Origin: Aricia agestis
Taxonomy: Eukaryota > Arthropoda > Insecta > Lepidoptera > Lycaenidae
Assembly (NCBI RefSeq): GCF_905147365.1
Contig: NC_056420.1
Coordinates: forward strand, 1,188,001-1,252,000
DNA length: 64,000 nt
Reading direction: 5' to 3'
The position numbers and the translations under genes were made by a program. Position 1 is the stretch's first letter, and the number at the start of each line of letters is the position of its first letter. The notes under the pieces were generated by a model, which did not search any database, was not told the DNA's origin, and saw only the letters and a program-made list of their open reading frames with translations. Below, piece after piece: positions 1 through 10,852 of the stretch.

Positions 1-64
1 GAGTGGTTTAGGCGTGAAGAGGTAACAGACAGGCAGACACACTTTTGCATTTATAATATTAGTA
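1..64 (+). mobile_element. S2 RTE-tail repeat, 3' end only (cut by window edge)
   Basis: The first bases carry the conserved 3' half of the S2 family: a degenerate 'gcgtgaagaggtaacagac' block, a CAGA-rich stretch and the tail 'tttataatattagta'. The rest of the copy lies outside the window. Such tails are typical of RTE-mobilised lepidopteran SINEs or truncated LINEs; the family name is from memory. Confidence 0.7.
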
Positions 65-1749
65 TTGAAGTATGTATTATGATTGAATAGTTATTTCGTA
101 AAATGAGATTCATGACTGACGTTGACGCAACACGTGCCTTGAATTTTCGGCTCGAATCATGTATTTTCGACCGTGGCACTTTATCCATAGGGATCTTACG
201 CATTAGTTCGGTCTATCCCATCTACACGTGCCCGCTCACCGAATCCCGCAGACGCGCCGGACCCGTCCATATATCACTCAGAAGCGATCGCCGACAGTAT
301 TTACGCGTCTATTTCTGATCGACTAAATCCGTATTTGGAGTGTTTACGTTGCTTGGTTAATGTTCGGTACCGCTGCTGAGGCTTATCAGATATATTATGA
401 TCGTCTAACCCGTGATAACTGGAAATACGCGTATCCCTTAAATGTTGTTTCTATCTGTTGCCAATGTTTTTGGAGTTGAGACGTTGTATCCTATGGCATT
501 GCGGACAGCGATAAGGGGGATTTACAGTACTGTATACCTCGGGATCGTGCTGAGGTCAATTGACATATTTCCGTATTACACAATTCTCACGGCAACACCA
601 GAGTCGGTCCTTTCCAATGAGGTCAGTTTCCACCAGACAATCCCGGAATATCCATTCAGGATTATTTTTACTTTATGTTTCTTTTATTTACTGCTGATGT
701 ACAGTCGGTCTATTAAATATTATAATCACAACAGTTCATGAGATTGATTTATAGGCAGATGACCTTCATTATTTGGTCCGAGTTATGTCAAATCAATGAT
801 ATGGCTATACTTAATTAAGTCCACTAATTAGAATCAATTTCTCTGATAGTTCAGTACATCTAGTTGTATGTTTATTAGTTTAAGCTATCCTAGTAGCATA
901 TTACCATGATTCGTATGTATCAGTGATTTTTTATCCTCTATTCAGAGGACCACAAAGTTTACCTTCCCGTATGATGCCTTGATCATTTTTTTGTTGTCTA
1001 CACAGCAATAATTATCTCCAAAATATTTCTCGTATCTGTGCTAAGACCCGAAGAATTATTGTTTAAACAATCTGTTGGTATAGCTCTAACCGCAACATTT
1101 TCGACAGTGTGTCTGCGAGTCCGGTTTTGTGTTTACAATTTGCTTACAGTCAACCATGTCATCGATTGTAAACATAGTAATGGCCAGATTTTATGTCACT
1201 TTTATTGATTAAAGTAGAAGGCAGTTTACTTATGAAGAAGATTTTGATAGTATTTTATGTTTTATGAAGGTCTTCTTAATATTATGTACGAGGCGGTTTA
1301 CTCGTCTGATGAGATGGACTACAAATAATACTAGTAAGTATAGCTTATTAGGTTTAGAAAGGTAATTTAGTAATTATATTAATAATATATCTATCTATTT
1401 TATTAGCTATCAATTATTATCTTTCATGTTGTTTTCATGTCATGGTTTATTTTACCATCTTTTTTGTCATTTTTGACTTCATACTTCCCGGAAAAAAATT
1501 AAAATTTCTGAAATAATATTATGATTTGGAAATTTTTTATCTTTTTGTAGAAGTGCTACCCTCATTTTCACATACATTCCGAACACTTGATAAACTTTAT
1601 AAAGTAGGTTATTGAGTGTGAAAGAATCATAAGAGTAACGTCAATTCTGGAGCTTTGATCTTCAGCAAATGTTGTATAATAATAGGGTGTGATAATAAAC
1701 ATTGTTACTTCCGCCTTTGTTTCACTAGAAATTAAGAAGCATACTGTAT
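65..1749. other. No gene or repeat recognised
   Basis: AT-rich sequence. A GC-richer patch around 210-320 has no codon pattern, splice signals or repeat ends that I recognise. Short open frames here (103-318, 442-741) lack recognisable motifs. Confidence 0.5.
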
Positions 1750-1975
1750 ATAGGTTGCAACAAAACTAAGCGATTAAATACGTTAGATGTGTGAGTTCAC
1801 TGTGAAAGTAATAGTGCTGAAAGAGTTAATTTGGAATTCTATGTTCGTATGAGAAATCCCCAATATTATGAATTTGTACAATAAATCAAAAGGAACTCTT
1901 ACAGCGGTGCTGCTTTTACAGTAAACTCTCAACAAGGGACATAAAAATGAACATAATATACACAACCTAGAATAA
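1750..1975 (+). mobile_element. Degraded foldback MITE of the 'AGGGTGTAACAAAAC' family
   Basis: The left end 'ataggttgcaacaaaacta' resembles the terminal repeat of the better copy at 9153-9324. Two internal blocks are inverted copies of each other: 'gagttcactgtgaaagtaa' near 1795-1813 and 'ttttacagtaaactctc' near 1914-1930. The right terminal repeat is eroded, so the boundary is approximate. Confidence 0.45.
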
Positions 1976-1981
1976 CATTTT

Positions 1982-2083
1982 ACTAGATGATGCCCGAAAC
2001 TCCGTTGGGGTAAAATCGGTTCAGCACCTTAGGTGTGAGAGGTGACAGACAGACACACTTTCGCATTAATAATAATATTAGCA
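1982..2083 (+). mobile_element. S2 RTE-tail repeat with internal deletion
   Basis: It begins with the family 5' motif 'actagatgatgcccg...actccgttg', jumps to 'aaaatcggttcagca', and ends 'cgcattaataataatatta'. About 90 bases present in fuller copies (13371-13577) are missing from the middle. Confidence 0.7.
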
Positions 2084-2431
2084 CGGATTTACGTCACACC
2101 GTGTATGTTATAGGAATATCTGCAGTGGACTGTACCTCACACAGGGCCCAAGTATTTGCTTTCACTTGCGTAAAACTCGAAAACGCACTTCATAACAAAT
2201 ATGGCTGTCAGCCGTCAGATCAAAGTATATAATTCGTCTGTTTGTTTGTCTGGTAGTTTATGTGCGGTGAGATTAGCGTATGTGGGTCTGTGAAGTTTAA
2301 CTTCCTCGGGATTACCTTTGGAGATCTCGAAATTAATAACGGAATTGAGAAATATTTGCATTCAGTTATGTGATTAACTCTTACTTAAGATGTATATTTA
2401 AAAATCTATATGAATTTTTAGTCTTGCTGAA

Positions 2432-2548
2432 ACTCGAGAATGGCTGAACCAATTTGGCTAACTTTAGTCTTGAAATATTTGTGGAAGTCTAGGAAAGGTT
2501 TATATTTACGACTAATTAACTGATACGAAGTTCAACGGGTCATCTAGT
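2432..2548 (+). mobile_element. Fragment of a dispersed repeat ending 'gggtcatctagtta'
   Basis: It contains 'ttagtcttgaaatatttgtg' followed by 'gaagttcaacgggtcatcta'. The same order is seen at 43425-43520 and, more worn, at 46268-46348. This three-way similarity within the window supports a dispersed family, probably a LINE or SINE 3' end. Confidence 0.5.
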
Positions 2549-2571
2549 TACTAATAAAATTCGACTATTAA

Positions 2572-3001
2572 GGGGGCGACTAACCCTAAAGTGTCGATTT
2601 TATAATTCATTTTTATACTTGAAAATTAGCCCCGAATTGTTTCAGTTTCTAAAATTAGATACCACATTATATTTCCGAGAATTCGATCTGAGCAAAAACA
2701 CGATATCTTAATATTTTCTCGATAGAAAAAAATCACAAAGATGCATCTAATTTTCACGAATTTTTCATTTATTGCCATAACCGTGCATTGAACTAAGTTA
2801 ATATTTTAACACGTTGTATAAAATTCTATCATTGAGAGATCGACCAAGCGGATTTTTAAAATGTGGTATATTTATCGAGTTATTGAGAAAAAACTAATTT
2901 GGCGATGAATCCGCGTCGTGTTTTTTCACCTGGCATATGAAAGACGGCCGTGAGTGTGAAGAGAGAAGGACGATGTCTGATTTTTTGGGTTAGTCGCGCT
3001 C
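2572..3001. mobile_element. piggyBac-like MITE flanked by TTAA (430 bp)
   Basis: The terminal inverted repeats are 'gggggcgactaaccctaaa' on the left and, read in reverse complement, 'gagcgcgactaacccaaaa' on the right (16 of 19 match). TTAA lies immediately outside each end (2568-2571 and 3002-3005), as expected for piggyBac-type insertion. There is no transposase frame inside, so this is a non-autonomous element. Confidence 0.75.
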
Positions 3002-3005
3002 TTAA

Positions 3006-4019
3006 GAAAAATTTTTGGTTAATTCATTCAATGTTCTTTATTCTTCAAGGTCTTTACTTAGTTTTAATTATTTACTTCGTTTTCGTTTTCATTTCGTTGT
3101 AAAAAGCTCGAAGTTAGATATCCTCAGGATCTTTGTACCCGATCATAACTGTGTCATTAGTTGATTCGTGATCTATGGCTGACTCAGATATTAGCCATTG
3201 GCTATTTCGTTTACCCAAATGTTCCTTACCAAATTATCGTCAATCTAGGCGACATTACCGTCGTTTACAACATAATTGTTACATGCTAAAATAACACCTA
3301 TTACCGGGATATTAATAGCAAAATCCTGCGCAGTAATTACGCCATTCGTCGTGTCGCACCGCTGAAGTATAGAGTGCCGTGTCTAATCCGATTTTCATGT
3401 AATCGTAGATCTTACATCGACACTTAGATTGTCTCGAAATTCATGATTCATTTAGATATTAGAATAAATATTATTGTCGGCGACTAAATTTGTAGCAATT
3501 ATGTTACATTTTGACGTAGAACAATGGTTCAAAACGGGACCAGCTAGATCAGTATGACGTCATCAATGAAAATAGAGAACCGCGGATCGGATGTGTGCGC
3601 AAGAGACTCTCATTTTCTAATTCTTTTTTTAATCTGAGTCCAAATTATAAGTCCAAATAATAGTCGTCTCACGTATGGTCTTGTACCTTGTACTATGTAG
3701 ATCTAAGCCTCTCTCTCTCTTTATCTCTGTCACTCAATGCATTGGAAAAAAATCATTCTCAATCAACACTACTACAAATAAACACTTTGCGAATAGGCGC
3801 CATACCTAAACAAAAGCAAGGAAACATTATGTTTTATTATCTGTCACGATTTAATTTGCATTCCGTCAAGTCTTTATTCGATTACTCGCTGACAGGCAGA
3901 AAATTTACCGACATTAGAACAATAAACATGCTAGTATTTTGTTTTATTACTTATGTTCTTGCTATCCGTACTAATATTTTGTAATTAGTGTACCTGTCTG
4001 TCGAAAATGTGTCTGCCTA
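3006..4019. other. No gene recognised; isolated CRE palindrome
   Basis: Mostly AT-rich. TGACGTCA occurs near 3555 (a CREB-type palindrome, function unknown), and a short CT-rich run lies at 3711-3730. The 98-codon frame starting at 3688 merely reads through the CT run. Confidence 0.45.
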
Positions 4020-4214
4020 TCAGCTGTCTGTTTGTATGTCTATCTGGCTGTTATATCTTCACGTCCAAACCGCTGAACCGATGTTGCTGAAATTTGGTAT
4101 GGAGATACTTTGAGTCCCGGGAAAGGACGTAGGAAATTTTCCCTTCCGGAAAAACGTACGGTTCTCGTGCGATGTCCGCATTTTGGCGCAACGGAATTGC
4201 GGGCACCAACTGGT
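4020..4214 (-). mobile_element. S2 RTE-tail repeat, near full length
   Basis: Read on the minus strand it carries 'gcccgcaattccgttgcgcc', a 'ccgtacgtttttccgg' block, 'gtcctttcccgggactcaaa', 'aaatttcagcaacatcgg' and a CAGA-rich tail. The terminal AATATTAGTA is eroded. The overlapping open frames at 4040-4340 are translations of this repeat. Confidence 0.75.
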
Positions 4215-4574
4215 ATGTGTAAGAATAAAATAAACGATGTAAATGTACCGCTAACACTTTGTTTTACTGCTGGCGTGGAATGCAAATTATTAAAACTAAA
4301 TATACTTGTATATTGCCATATTTTATTGCTTTTTTATTAGTCTCCGATACTAGAGTACTGTACAGGTGTTAGAGGTTAGCGAGTATCGATTTCATGGGGA
4401 TAACTGCTTTATAATTTAGTACGTGGGGTATCAAGTTTTGCTAATTTTTATTAATACAAAAAAAATGGTAACAAAATAATATTCTGACCGGATCAGTATC
4501 CAGCTTGCAGTTTGCTAAGCAAAAACGTAATGGCTTGATAAAATTTTTTATTTAATAATTATTTTCAACATTAA

Positions 4575-4983
4575 CAGCCACACTCAACTTTAATTTAATT
4601 AAATAAAACTTATATAATCATCTTAATTAAATTAAAGTTAGGTAATTTCAGACGTGGGAGAGCCATGCTTCGGCAGACGTGGGAGAGCCAAAACCGGCGT
4701 GAAACAGCGCTTGCGCTGTGTTTCGCCGAGTGAGTGAGTTTACCGGAGGCCCAATCCCCTACCCTATTCCCTTCGCTTCCCTCCCTTATTCCGTTCCCTT
4801 TCCATTCCTACCTTCCCCTATTATCCTATTCACTCTTAATAGGCCGGCAACGCACCTGCAGCTCTTCTGATGCTGCGAGTGTCCATGGGCGACGGAAGTT
4901 GCTTTCCATCAGGTGACCCGTTTGCTCGTTTGCCCCCTTATTGCATAAAAAAAAAAAACATTTTAACTCTGAGTGTGGCAGTA
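4575..4983. mobile_element. MITE with CCACACTCA termini, split by an S1 SINE
   Basis: The left end has 'cagccacactcaac' and the right end has 'ctctgagtgtggcag', its inverted counterpart. A 17-bp perfect inverted pair, 'aactttaatttaattaa' and its complement (4587-4603, 4622-4638), lies in the left half. An S1 SINE (4651-4958) occupies the middle and so inserted later. The same terminus appears alone at 6541-6557. The related family 'GCCGCACTCAGAGA' occurs at 17989, 39888 and 47745. Confidence 0.6.
4651..4958 (+). mobile_element. S1 SINE, nearly full length
   Basis: The head is 'gacgtgggagagccatgctt', then 'aaaccggcgtgaaacagcgc', a CCCTACCCT-rich spacer, 'ggccggcaacgcacctgcag', 'ccatgggcgacggaagttgc' and the tail 'ccgtttgctcgtttgccccc', closed by poly(A). 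'gacgtgggagagcc' is repeated with loss of the following head segment, relative to the copy at 19782-20118. The frame at 4734-4916 is a read-through of the SINE. Confidence 0.85.
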
Positions 4984-5096
4984 TGCCTCACATTTTGTGT
5001 CAATATAGAGTAACATAAGATTTTCTCATGACCCAGAATAAATTATTGCATATCTAGACTAGGAAATAGACACATATTCTCGGTAGGAAAGTATAA

Positions 5097-5215
5097 TATA
5101 TCGATAAGTTAATTTGTATTGACAGCGCGCGTAATCGACTCCGCACGTGGAATCGATACTTAGAATCGATATTATAATCGATATCGATAGTCTGGCACGT
5201 CCCTAATTTGCAAAA
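5097..5215. promoter_or_regulatory. DRE-like TATCGATA cluster, possible promoter
   Basis: Two perfect TATCGATA octamers (5099-5106, 5182-5189), three other ATCGAT sites and a CACGTG E-box lie within 120 bases. The second octamer is followed by 'gtctggcacgtccctaat'. TATCGATA is the DREF site of insect housekeeping promoters. A similar arrangement recurs at 6902-6945. Promoter activity is inferred only; no downstream coding exon was found. Confidence 0.3.
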
Positions 5216-6540
5216 TGTATCCTGTTGTTAACACGGGTGATGTATGGAAAAAGGAATTAGGGTTGGCGCAGACGAGCTATCGACCAGTCGCATCTACCCA
5301 AGATGGTTAGACCGCGCTACTGTGACAACTGTAATCTTTAACTAGAACTTCTGATAAAATTAAATAACCAACAGTCGGTCAAACGAGGATTTAAATTTAT
5401 AAAATGAAAGTTGCAGCATTTAGCATGCTGCGTGAAGGTTCTGCAGGCTGAGCATAGTAATATAAAAATGTTAATAAATAGAAACTGTCGGAATTTAGAC
5501 GAACCATCAAACTTCTATAGTTAATCTGTCACTATGTCTACCTTACTACCTTTCTATGGCGGCCACTCGGTCCTCGGTAGCCGGTTTGCACCGATGTCAA
5601 TCCTTAAACTGTCATTTGTATGAGTGACGTATGGGACAGTCGCAATCCACACGCGTACGACCAATTTAGTATTTGTCTGTCAAATACTAATAGTGCTTAA
5701 TTCTGAGCCCTACGCAATATTATTAACTCAGATTGGGCGTACTACGATGGCGCCACGAAACGACAAAACATTACCAGGGCAATTTAAACTCTATTCCTTC
5801 AACATAAGACGCCGGAATGCTAGATGCCTTTACAGATATGCATAAAATTAATGTCCTAGTTTTATAATTAAATTTTAAAAGCGATACGCCACGCCTATGG
5901 AACAAGGCGACGCTTAAGTCGATCCAAGGACAGACCTAATTGGACTTAAACCAGATCTACACTGTCATGAGATCTCAGAATTCCGAGATATAAAGTTTAA
6001 CTTGAGATTATATTGACAGCAACATCGCTTTGACGCTCAGTTATCAAAAACATGGTTTCTATCGGGATAAAGACATTATAATGAGTACTGGCTGTAGGAC
6101 AAGTTTCTTATTCATATTATGTCCTACGAGGTGTGGGATGCCTTATCTAAGTGCTAAAACATCCCACATGTAAACAAATCCGGAGCATCTTTGTGGAGTA
6201 TAAAATCCTTAACAAAATTGTCCTTTTGAAAGCTTTTTCAAATGTTTCTTTCTTCTTTCTTTCAGTTCAGGTTAGCTCCCGAACCAGTGGCATCACATAC
6301 GACGGTTGAAGTGATCCTTTTTTTATTAATTTTGAAAACATTTTTTGGTACCTAATTGTTCAACGTGTTTTTCGAGTACCGATACAATCGCTGTGCTGAG
6401 CGAGGCAAGGTAAATTAAGTGATATATCTATTGGGCATCTAAATGAGAGACATTTGATGATGATTAAACTTGAATATAATTAAAGAGGCTGTCAAAATCT
6501 TCATTTAAGTTATTATTGAGTAATTAATATAAAATAATCA
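5216..6540. other. No gene recognised
   Basis: Nothing identifiable was found apart from a small inverted repeat, 'tgtgggatg...catcccaca', near 6131-6170. Open frames are short and lack motifs. Confidence 0.5.
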
Positions 6541-6720
6541 TCTCTGAGTGTGGCAGTTAAACACTCTTTGGTCCTGTCTTTAACAGATCCAGAACACCCT
6601 TCGTTATACGGTTGATTGATGGTTTTAGTGGGTAGGCAGTCCCACATACCCCCGGGGTGCTTTAGTATGAGGATCACTTCCTCCGGGGGGCGCATAATAA
6701 TGCGTTTCCCCTGGGCCCTG
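6541..6720. repeat. MITE terminus plus a G/C-rich block of probable repeat origin
   Basis: 6541-6557 repeats the 'ctctgagtgtggcagt' terminus seen at 4969-4983. The adjoining block 6620-6720, with 'tacccccggggtgc' and 'gcataataatgcg', resembles LINE 3' material I have seen in Lepidoptera, but I cannot name the family. The frames at 6513-6746 and 6616-6963 cover this block and show no protein motif. Confidence 0.3.
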
Positions 6721-6901
6721 CGTAATAAAAAAATAGTTAAACACATTCCTCGCAGCTTAGCTCAGCTCCGGTGGAAACGCAGCCTAAGCCCTAAAAGAAG
6801 CATGGTGGTCCCATTTGACACAAGTCACCGTCTAGACTCGCGCCGCCGCGCGTTTTATGAGAGTGGCGTACGCGCGCGGAATGCGCCCGTGCAGTTATTT
6901 T

Positions 6902-6945
6902 TATCGATATCTATATCAAATAATCGATACGGGCACATGCCTAAT
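6902..6945. promoter_or_regulatory. Second DRE-like cluster
   Basis: TATCGATA at 6902-6909 is followed by 'aatcgatacgggcacatg' and 'cctaat', echoing the order at 5182-5207. It sits beside a CpG-rich stretch (6838-6890). Regulatory function is inferred from motif content only. Confidence 0.28.
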
Positions 6946-7447
6946 GTAGTTAATAGTCTTTAAATTCGCTTTAAAATAAAATTTATTTTAATACAATACA
7001 ACAACATCATGCTATATGCAATGTTAGTATTTCATACAATATAATATAGTTATTGTATTCAAGACATTCTTATATTTTTCTTCTCTTGTTTTTCGGGGAC
7101 AAGAGTTGACAAGACTCAAATGTATATTGTATATTCAGAGATAGAGTTGGGCTGGTTTCAAAGATAAAATCCCTTAAATTTTATTATTAGCAAGTTTCAA
7201 GGAATTCAAATGAGCTACACCAGTGGAAATTTTTCGAATGGTCTATAAACTATATCTACCTTTGAATTTATACTTAAATTAACTATTTTATTATTGTTTC
7301 AGATGAGCAGGTGATATGAGGGAAGGATTTATAATATGTAAGTGCCATATAATAAGTTTTATACTGCTTACTGTAATATCGTCGCCAAGCATGAAATGGG
7401 AAGGCGCTACTAACTGTAAAAAATTGGTTAAAAACAGGATAAATAAG

Positions 7448-7554
7448 ATTAAAACTTATTAATCGGGACTTAACGCGACTTATTCTAGTAGTAATGCTAC
7501 TACATCCTTTTTTCTCGAATTTGTTTTCGAATTAGTCGATTAATAAGTTTTAAT
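7448..7554. repeat. Inverted repeat, 18-bp perfect arms
   Basis: 'attaaaacttattaatcg' at 7448-7465 and its exact reverse complement at 7537-7554 flank 71 bases that contain a smaller palindrome, 'gtagtaatgctactac'. This is probably a foldback MITE remnant; no target duplication is evident. Confidence 0.5.
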
Positions 7555-9150
7555 TATAATGCAACGCGAAAGTTTAAAATGTCAGAATAAACAAGAATTC
7601 AAATACATCATTTGCACTTTAAGTTTGGACTATTTTTTCTGTCTCCCAAACTTTATCAGGGATTGTTTCTTCCTTTATTTTAAATTATTTGTCTATTGGT
7701 ATTTTCTTTATTTTTTTAGAAGTTTGGACTATTAGGGATAGCTGATGATTTCGATTTGTATGTCAGGGGCAAGGTGCTCCTTGTCTACAATCACAGACTA
7801 AATAACAACATCATTTGACGAAGGCAGGGTATAGATAACGCCCCTGGTGCACTCCCAAACAACGAGTACAAGACGTCTAGTCCGAAGTGCAAATTTCAAT
7901 GTTTCGACCGAATGATCGGGGCGACCGAAGTTTGTCACGTGCCTCCGAACTACGATAGATGATAGGATCACACACGATGTAACCTCGAAATAACGTTCAA
8001 CGGTCAGATCCGAAGCTTTGAATGCGCCGTTTTGAGTAGGCCTTTTAATTTGATTTCGATTTTAATTCGCGATCCTTGATCCCGAAAAAAAACTTATGAT
8101 TATTTTGTAGTACTTATTCCCACAAATTAAACATGAATATTAACGGTATTTTTTTGGAGCACAGTCAATGTACACTTTTAGGAGCCAATTTTCGTATTAT
8201 CTCCGATCTCGGCTTTTCTCATGCTGTCTCGCTCCCACTGATTCGAGGATAGAGAATCGGGACCAGTACATCATCAGCCGCTGGCGTGTCGGAACTCGGA
8301 ATCCAAGCGAGGAGCATTAAGCCGCGATATATTGGACGCGGCCCATTGATTACTAATTACTATCACTGTTACTGCAGTGACCATGATGAGGGACAGTCCA
8401 GTACAGTTATTAGTTATTTTAATGGAGAAAATCTTTATTGAGAACTGCGGTGTTTTGATTGTTGTTTTTTTAATTCTACTGTTAATCAAATGTCGTTTTC
8501 TTTCACGTAGTGCATCTTCTGAATGCTACTCGTAATAGAGTGATTTCAGACATTGATACATACAGGATAATCATTGAGGTTAAAGTGTAAATTTAAGGTT
8601 TTTCGTTTGGAAATATTTTGCAAAAATTATACATGTAATGACTCCTTTTTCCTCTCATTACTTATTTTTTACTGAAGTTCTTGTTTCAGCTCATTCCATG
8701 ATCACCGTACATCCGAATGCATTCTTCTGAGAGCCGTAACATTATTGTTGTTATTGTTATCTCCGGGAATTCCTCGCAGGAAATCTCAGACATTATTAAT
8801 ACTGATTAGTTTTGTCATTATCATCGTATCTTAGGATCAATGTTAGTTATTGTGAGGTAGTTTAGTTCCGGTGTGCAATAGTGGGACGAGTGGGACAATA
8901 TTTTCAGACTCTACATTGTAGTAAGATTGTAGATTACTTTAGCGTTTTCTCACACCATAAATTTTCGTACCCTCTGTAAAATTTTCTAAACTCTCTGTGA
9001 AATCTGTGATTATTTTGTTGAGTTGTGACTTGTGGTGTGGATCAACATTTAGGTTACCAACTCCAAAGTTTGGAATTCGCTCTCAAACTTAACTCTACCA
9101 TACCCTAATGAACTGACTTCAGATTTGAGAAGATTTTTTTCAATATAGTG
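7555..9150. other. No gene recognised
   Basis: AT-rich with a moderately GC-richer patch at 7830-8050. I found no motifs, conserved repeat ends or convincing exons. Confidence 0.5.
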
Positions 9151-9152
9151 TA

Positions 9153-9324
9153 CAAGGTATAACAAAACGAAGTGATAATTACTTTAGGGTTTGTATGTGT
9201 CCCTTAAATTTCCCCATACACAAGTGAAAAAAAAATTGCTCTTTCAGCGCTGCTTTTTTTACAGTGAGCTCTCTACGAGGAATACACGTCCTATAGAATT
9301 ATCACATTATTTTGTAACACCCTG
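9153..9324. mobile_element. MITE of the 'AGGGTGTAACAAAA' family with TA flanks
   Basis: The left end 'caaggtataacaaaacga' and the right end 'attttgtaacaccctg' are inverted partners. The dinucleotide TA lies outside both (9151-9152, 9325-9326), as for Tc1/mariner insertion. Internal 'agtgataattactttaggg' pairs with the right-hand 'aattatcac'. There is no coding capacity. Related pieces lie at 1750, 18731 and 49151. Confidence 0.6.
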
Positions 9325-9326
9325 TA

Positions 9327-10003
9327 TATTATTTTCCGACGTGGACATTTCTATATTTAGTTCATGGTAGGAGTTCCCCAACATTTCGTCAACCGTTATC
9401 GCCGGGTTAAAATTCCCTAGTAAATTATTATCCCTTTGTTCTAATGGTATTTGTGGGCTTGGGATTTATGATGATGGCAACCTATTAAACGTTCCGTGTA
9501 AAAATAGCGGCCTTTTGATATGTTATTTATGGTTATTTTAATTATTCGTTGCTTAATTTTGATATTATCAGCCCTATTGTCGATGCCGAGTTGGCTAGCG
9601 CGAGTGAGAGTATCTGCGATCGAAGGAATATTCGAGGCTTTAGAATCGAGACCAAGAAAATATAAATGCATATCATATTGAAAGCTTGTACTTGGACGAA
9701 TTAATGTTCTGACACAAAAGTTACTGAATGTATATTGATCTAATTTAAGCTCTGGTTTGTGCCTTTTTGCCGCACTCAGAGAGATTTGATTGATGAACAT
9801 TTTGGTACTTATAGGCTTCATACCTTGTATGTCAAGTACTCTTAATCAAAGTTACGTTATCATTTAAATATCTTCTCGGTACGATTGCTGGATCACCTTT
9901 TGTGTTCGTTTTGAATTACGTGTCGAGTGCCTGATTTTCAAGGTTCTAGGAGTTTATCATTTCATTCATAATAGTTTTGGTATTAGCATAAAAAGCGAAT
10001 AGA
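9327..10003. other. No gene recognised; one 126-codon frame
   Basis: A minus-strand ATG frame (9821 to 9441) has no recognisable domain, and its length is not exceptional for AT-rich sequence of this size, so it is not called. Confidence 0.4.
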
Positions 10004-10005
10004 TA

Positions 10006-10099
10006 CAGTCTGTCAAGAATCTTTCAAATCAATTTAAGAAAAAAGGGATGACACTACGATGTTGCCACTTTTTAATTTTTTCACTTTCTTGACAGACTG
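10006..10099. mobile_element. Short mariner-like MITE (94 bp)
   Basis: The perfect 14-bp terminal inverted repeat 'cagtctgtcaagaa' stands at both ends, with TA directly outside each end (10004-10005, 10100-10101). It is too short to encode anything. The signature fits a Tc1/mariner-type miniature element. Confidence 0.7.
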
Positions 10100-10101
10100 T
10101 A

Positions 10102-10600
10102 CACCTGTATTACTGCCTAGGAAAGGTATCATAATATTATAAAATTTATCAAATCAGTTTCAGTCATAAATTTGAATATTTGCTTCGTAGTTACTTTGAA
10201 AGAAACTCCCAATCCTCTATACTTTGTAACTTGTATTTTTAATTTTGTCAAACAGCAAGGGTTAACAATGTGTGCAGTTAAAAATAATTTCTTCTTTGGA
10301 ATCCAATTTGCTTGTTTTGAATTTCGAATCCGGACGTTTGAAATTGGAACACTCGGAGTTGTCCGGCAGTAAATCATATAAATTATGTGAAATTAAAGAC
10401 GGATATTTTTGAGTTGACTTACTAACAAATAATAATTAAAGGCCCCTCTCCATGTTGGGCCATGGTGGACACCGTGGACACTGGACAACCCTAATTGCTG
10501 CAGCTATCTAAAGCATGCACAATCGATGATGGGCAATTAAAGAAGAATGCATAATGCACATGTTGGCCAATGTGGGAGGCTCTTTAATGGAACTGTACTT
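10102..10600. other. No gene recognised
   Basis: Overlapping small frames on both strands (10129-10377, 10172-10372) have no motifs. No repeat was recognised. Confidence 0.45.
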
Positions 10601-10699
10601 TTTTGGGATAAAAAGTATCTCCATGCTAAATATTTCAGCAAAATCGGTTCAGCAGTTTTGCGTGAAAAGTTAACAGACACACTTTCACATTTACAATAT
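10601..10699 (+). mobile_element. S2 RTE-tail repeat, 5'-truncated
   Basis: It runs from 'gggataaaaagtatctccat' through 'ttcagcaaaatcggttcagc' and 'taacagacacactttcac' to a worn 'tttacaatatga' tail. Confidence 0.65.
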
Positions 10700-10792
10700 G
10701 AAGTCTGAATTTTCGCGGAAACTTTTAAATTCTAAACCACGAGTAAAATATTTTCATTCAACATTCGTATTTGAAAGACACTTCTTTCGAAG

Positions 10793-10852
10793 GAAAGACA
10801 CTTCTTTCCTGACTTGAAATTTTCATTTAAAGTCAGGAAAGAAGTGTCTTTC
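10793..10852. repeat. Hairpin with 23-bp perfect arms and an extra half-copy
   Basis: 'gaaagacacttctttcctga'+ctt (10793-10815) and its exact reverse complement (10830-10852) are separated by 14 bases. A direct partial duplicate, 'gaaagacacttctttc', lies just upstream at 10773-10788. It could form a strong RNA or DNA hairpin. Confidence 0.7.

Noticed and set aside
3554..3561. TGACGTCA sites (also about 50505) as regulatory elements
   Set aside because: Isolated palindromes without other promoter features; expected occasionally by chance.
4734..4916. 60-codon frame (also 12461-12670, 24442-24645, 45958-46263)
   Set aside because: All are S1 SINE sequence; the recurring peptide 'GRRKLLSIR' is SINE-derived.
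9441..9821. 126-codon minus frame with ATG
   Set aside because: No motif and AT-driven composition; expected by chance in 64 kb.
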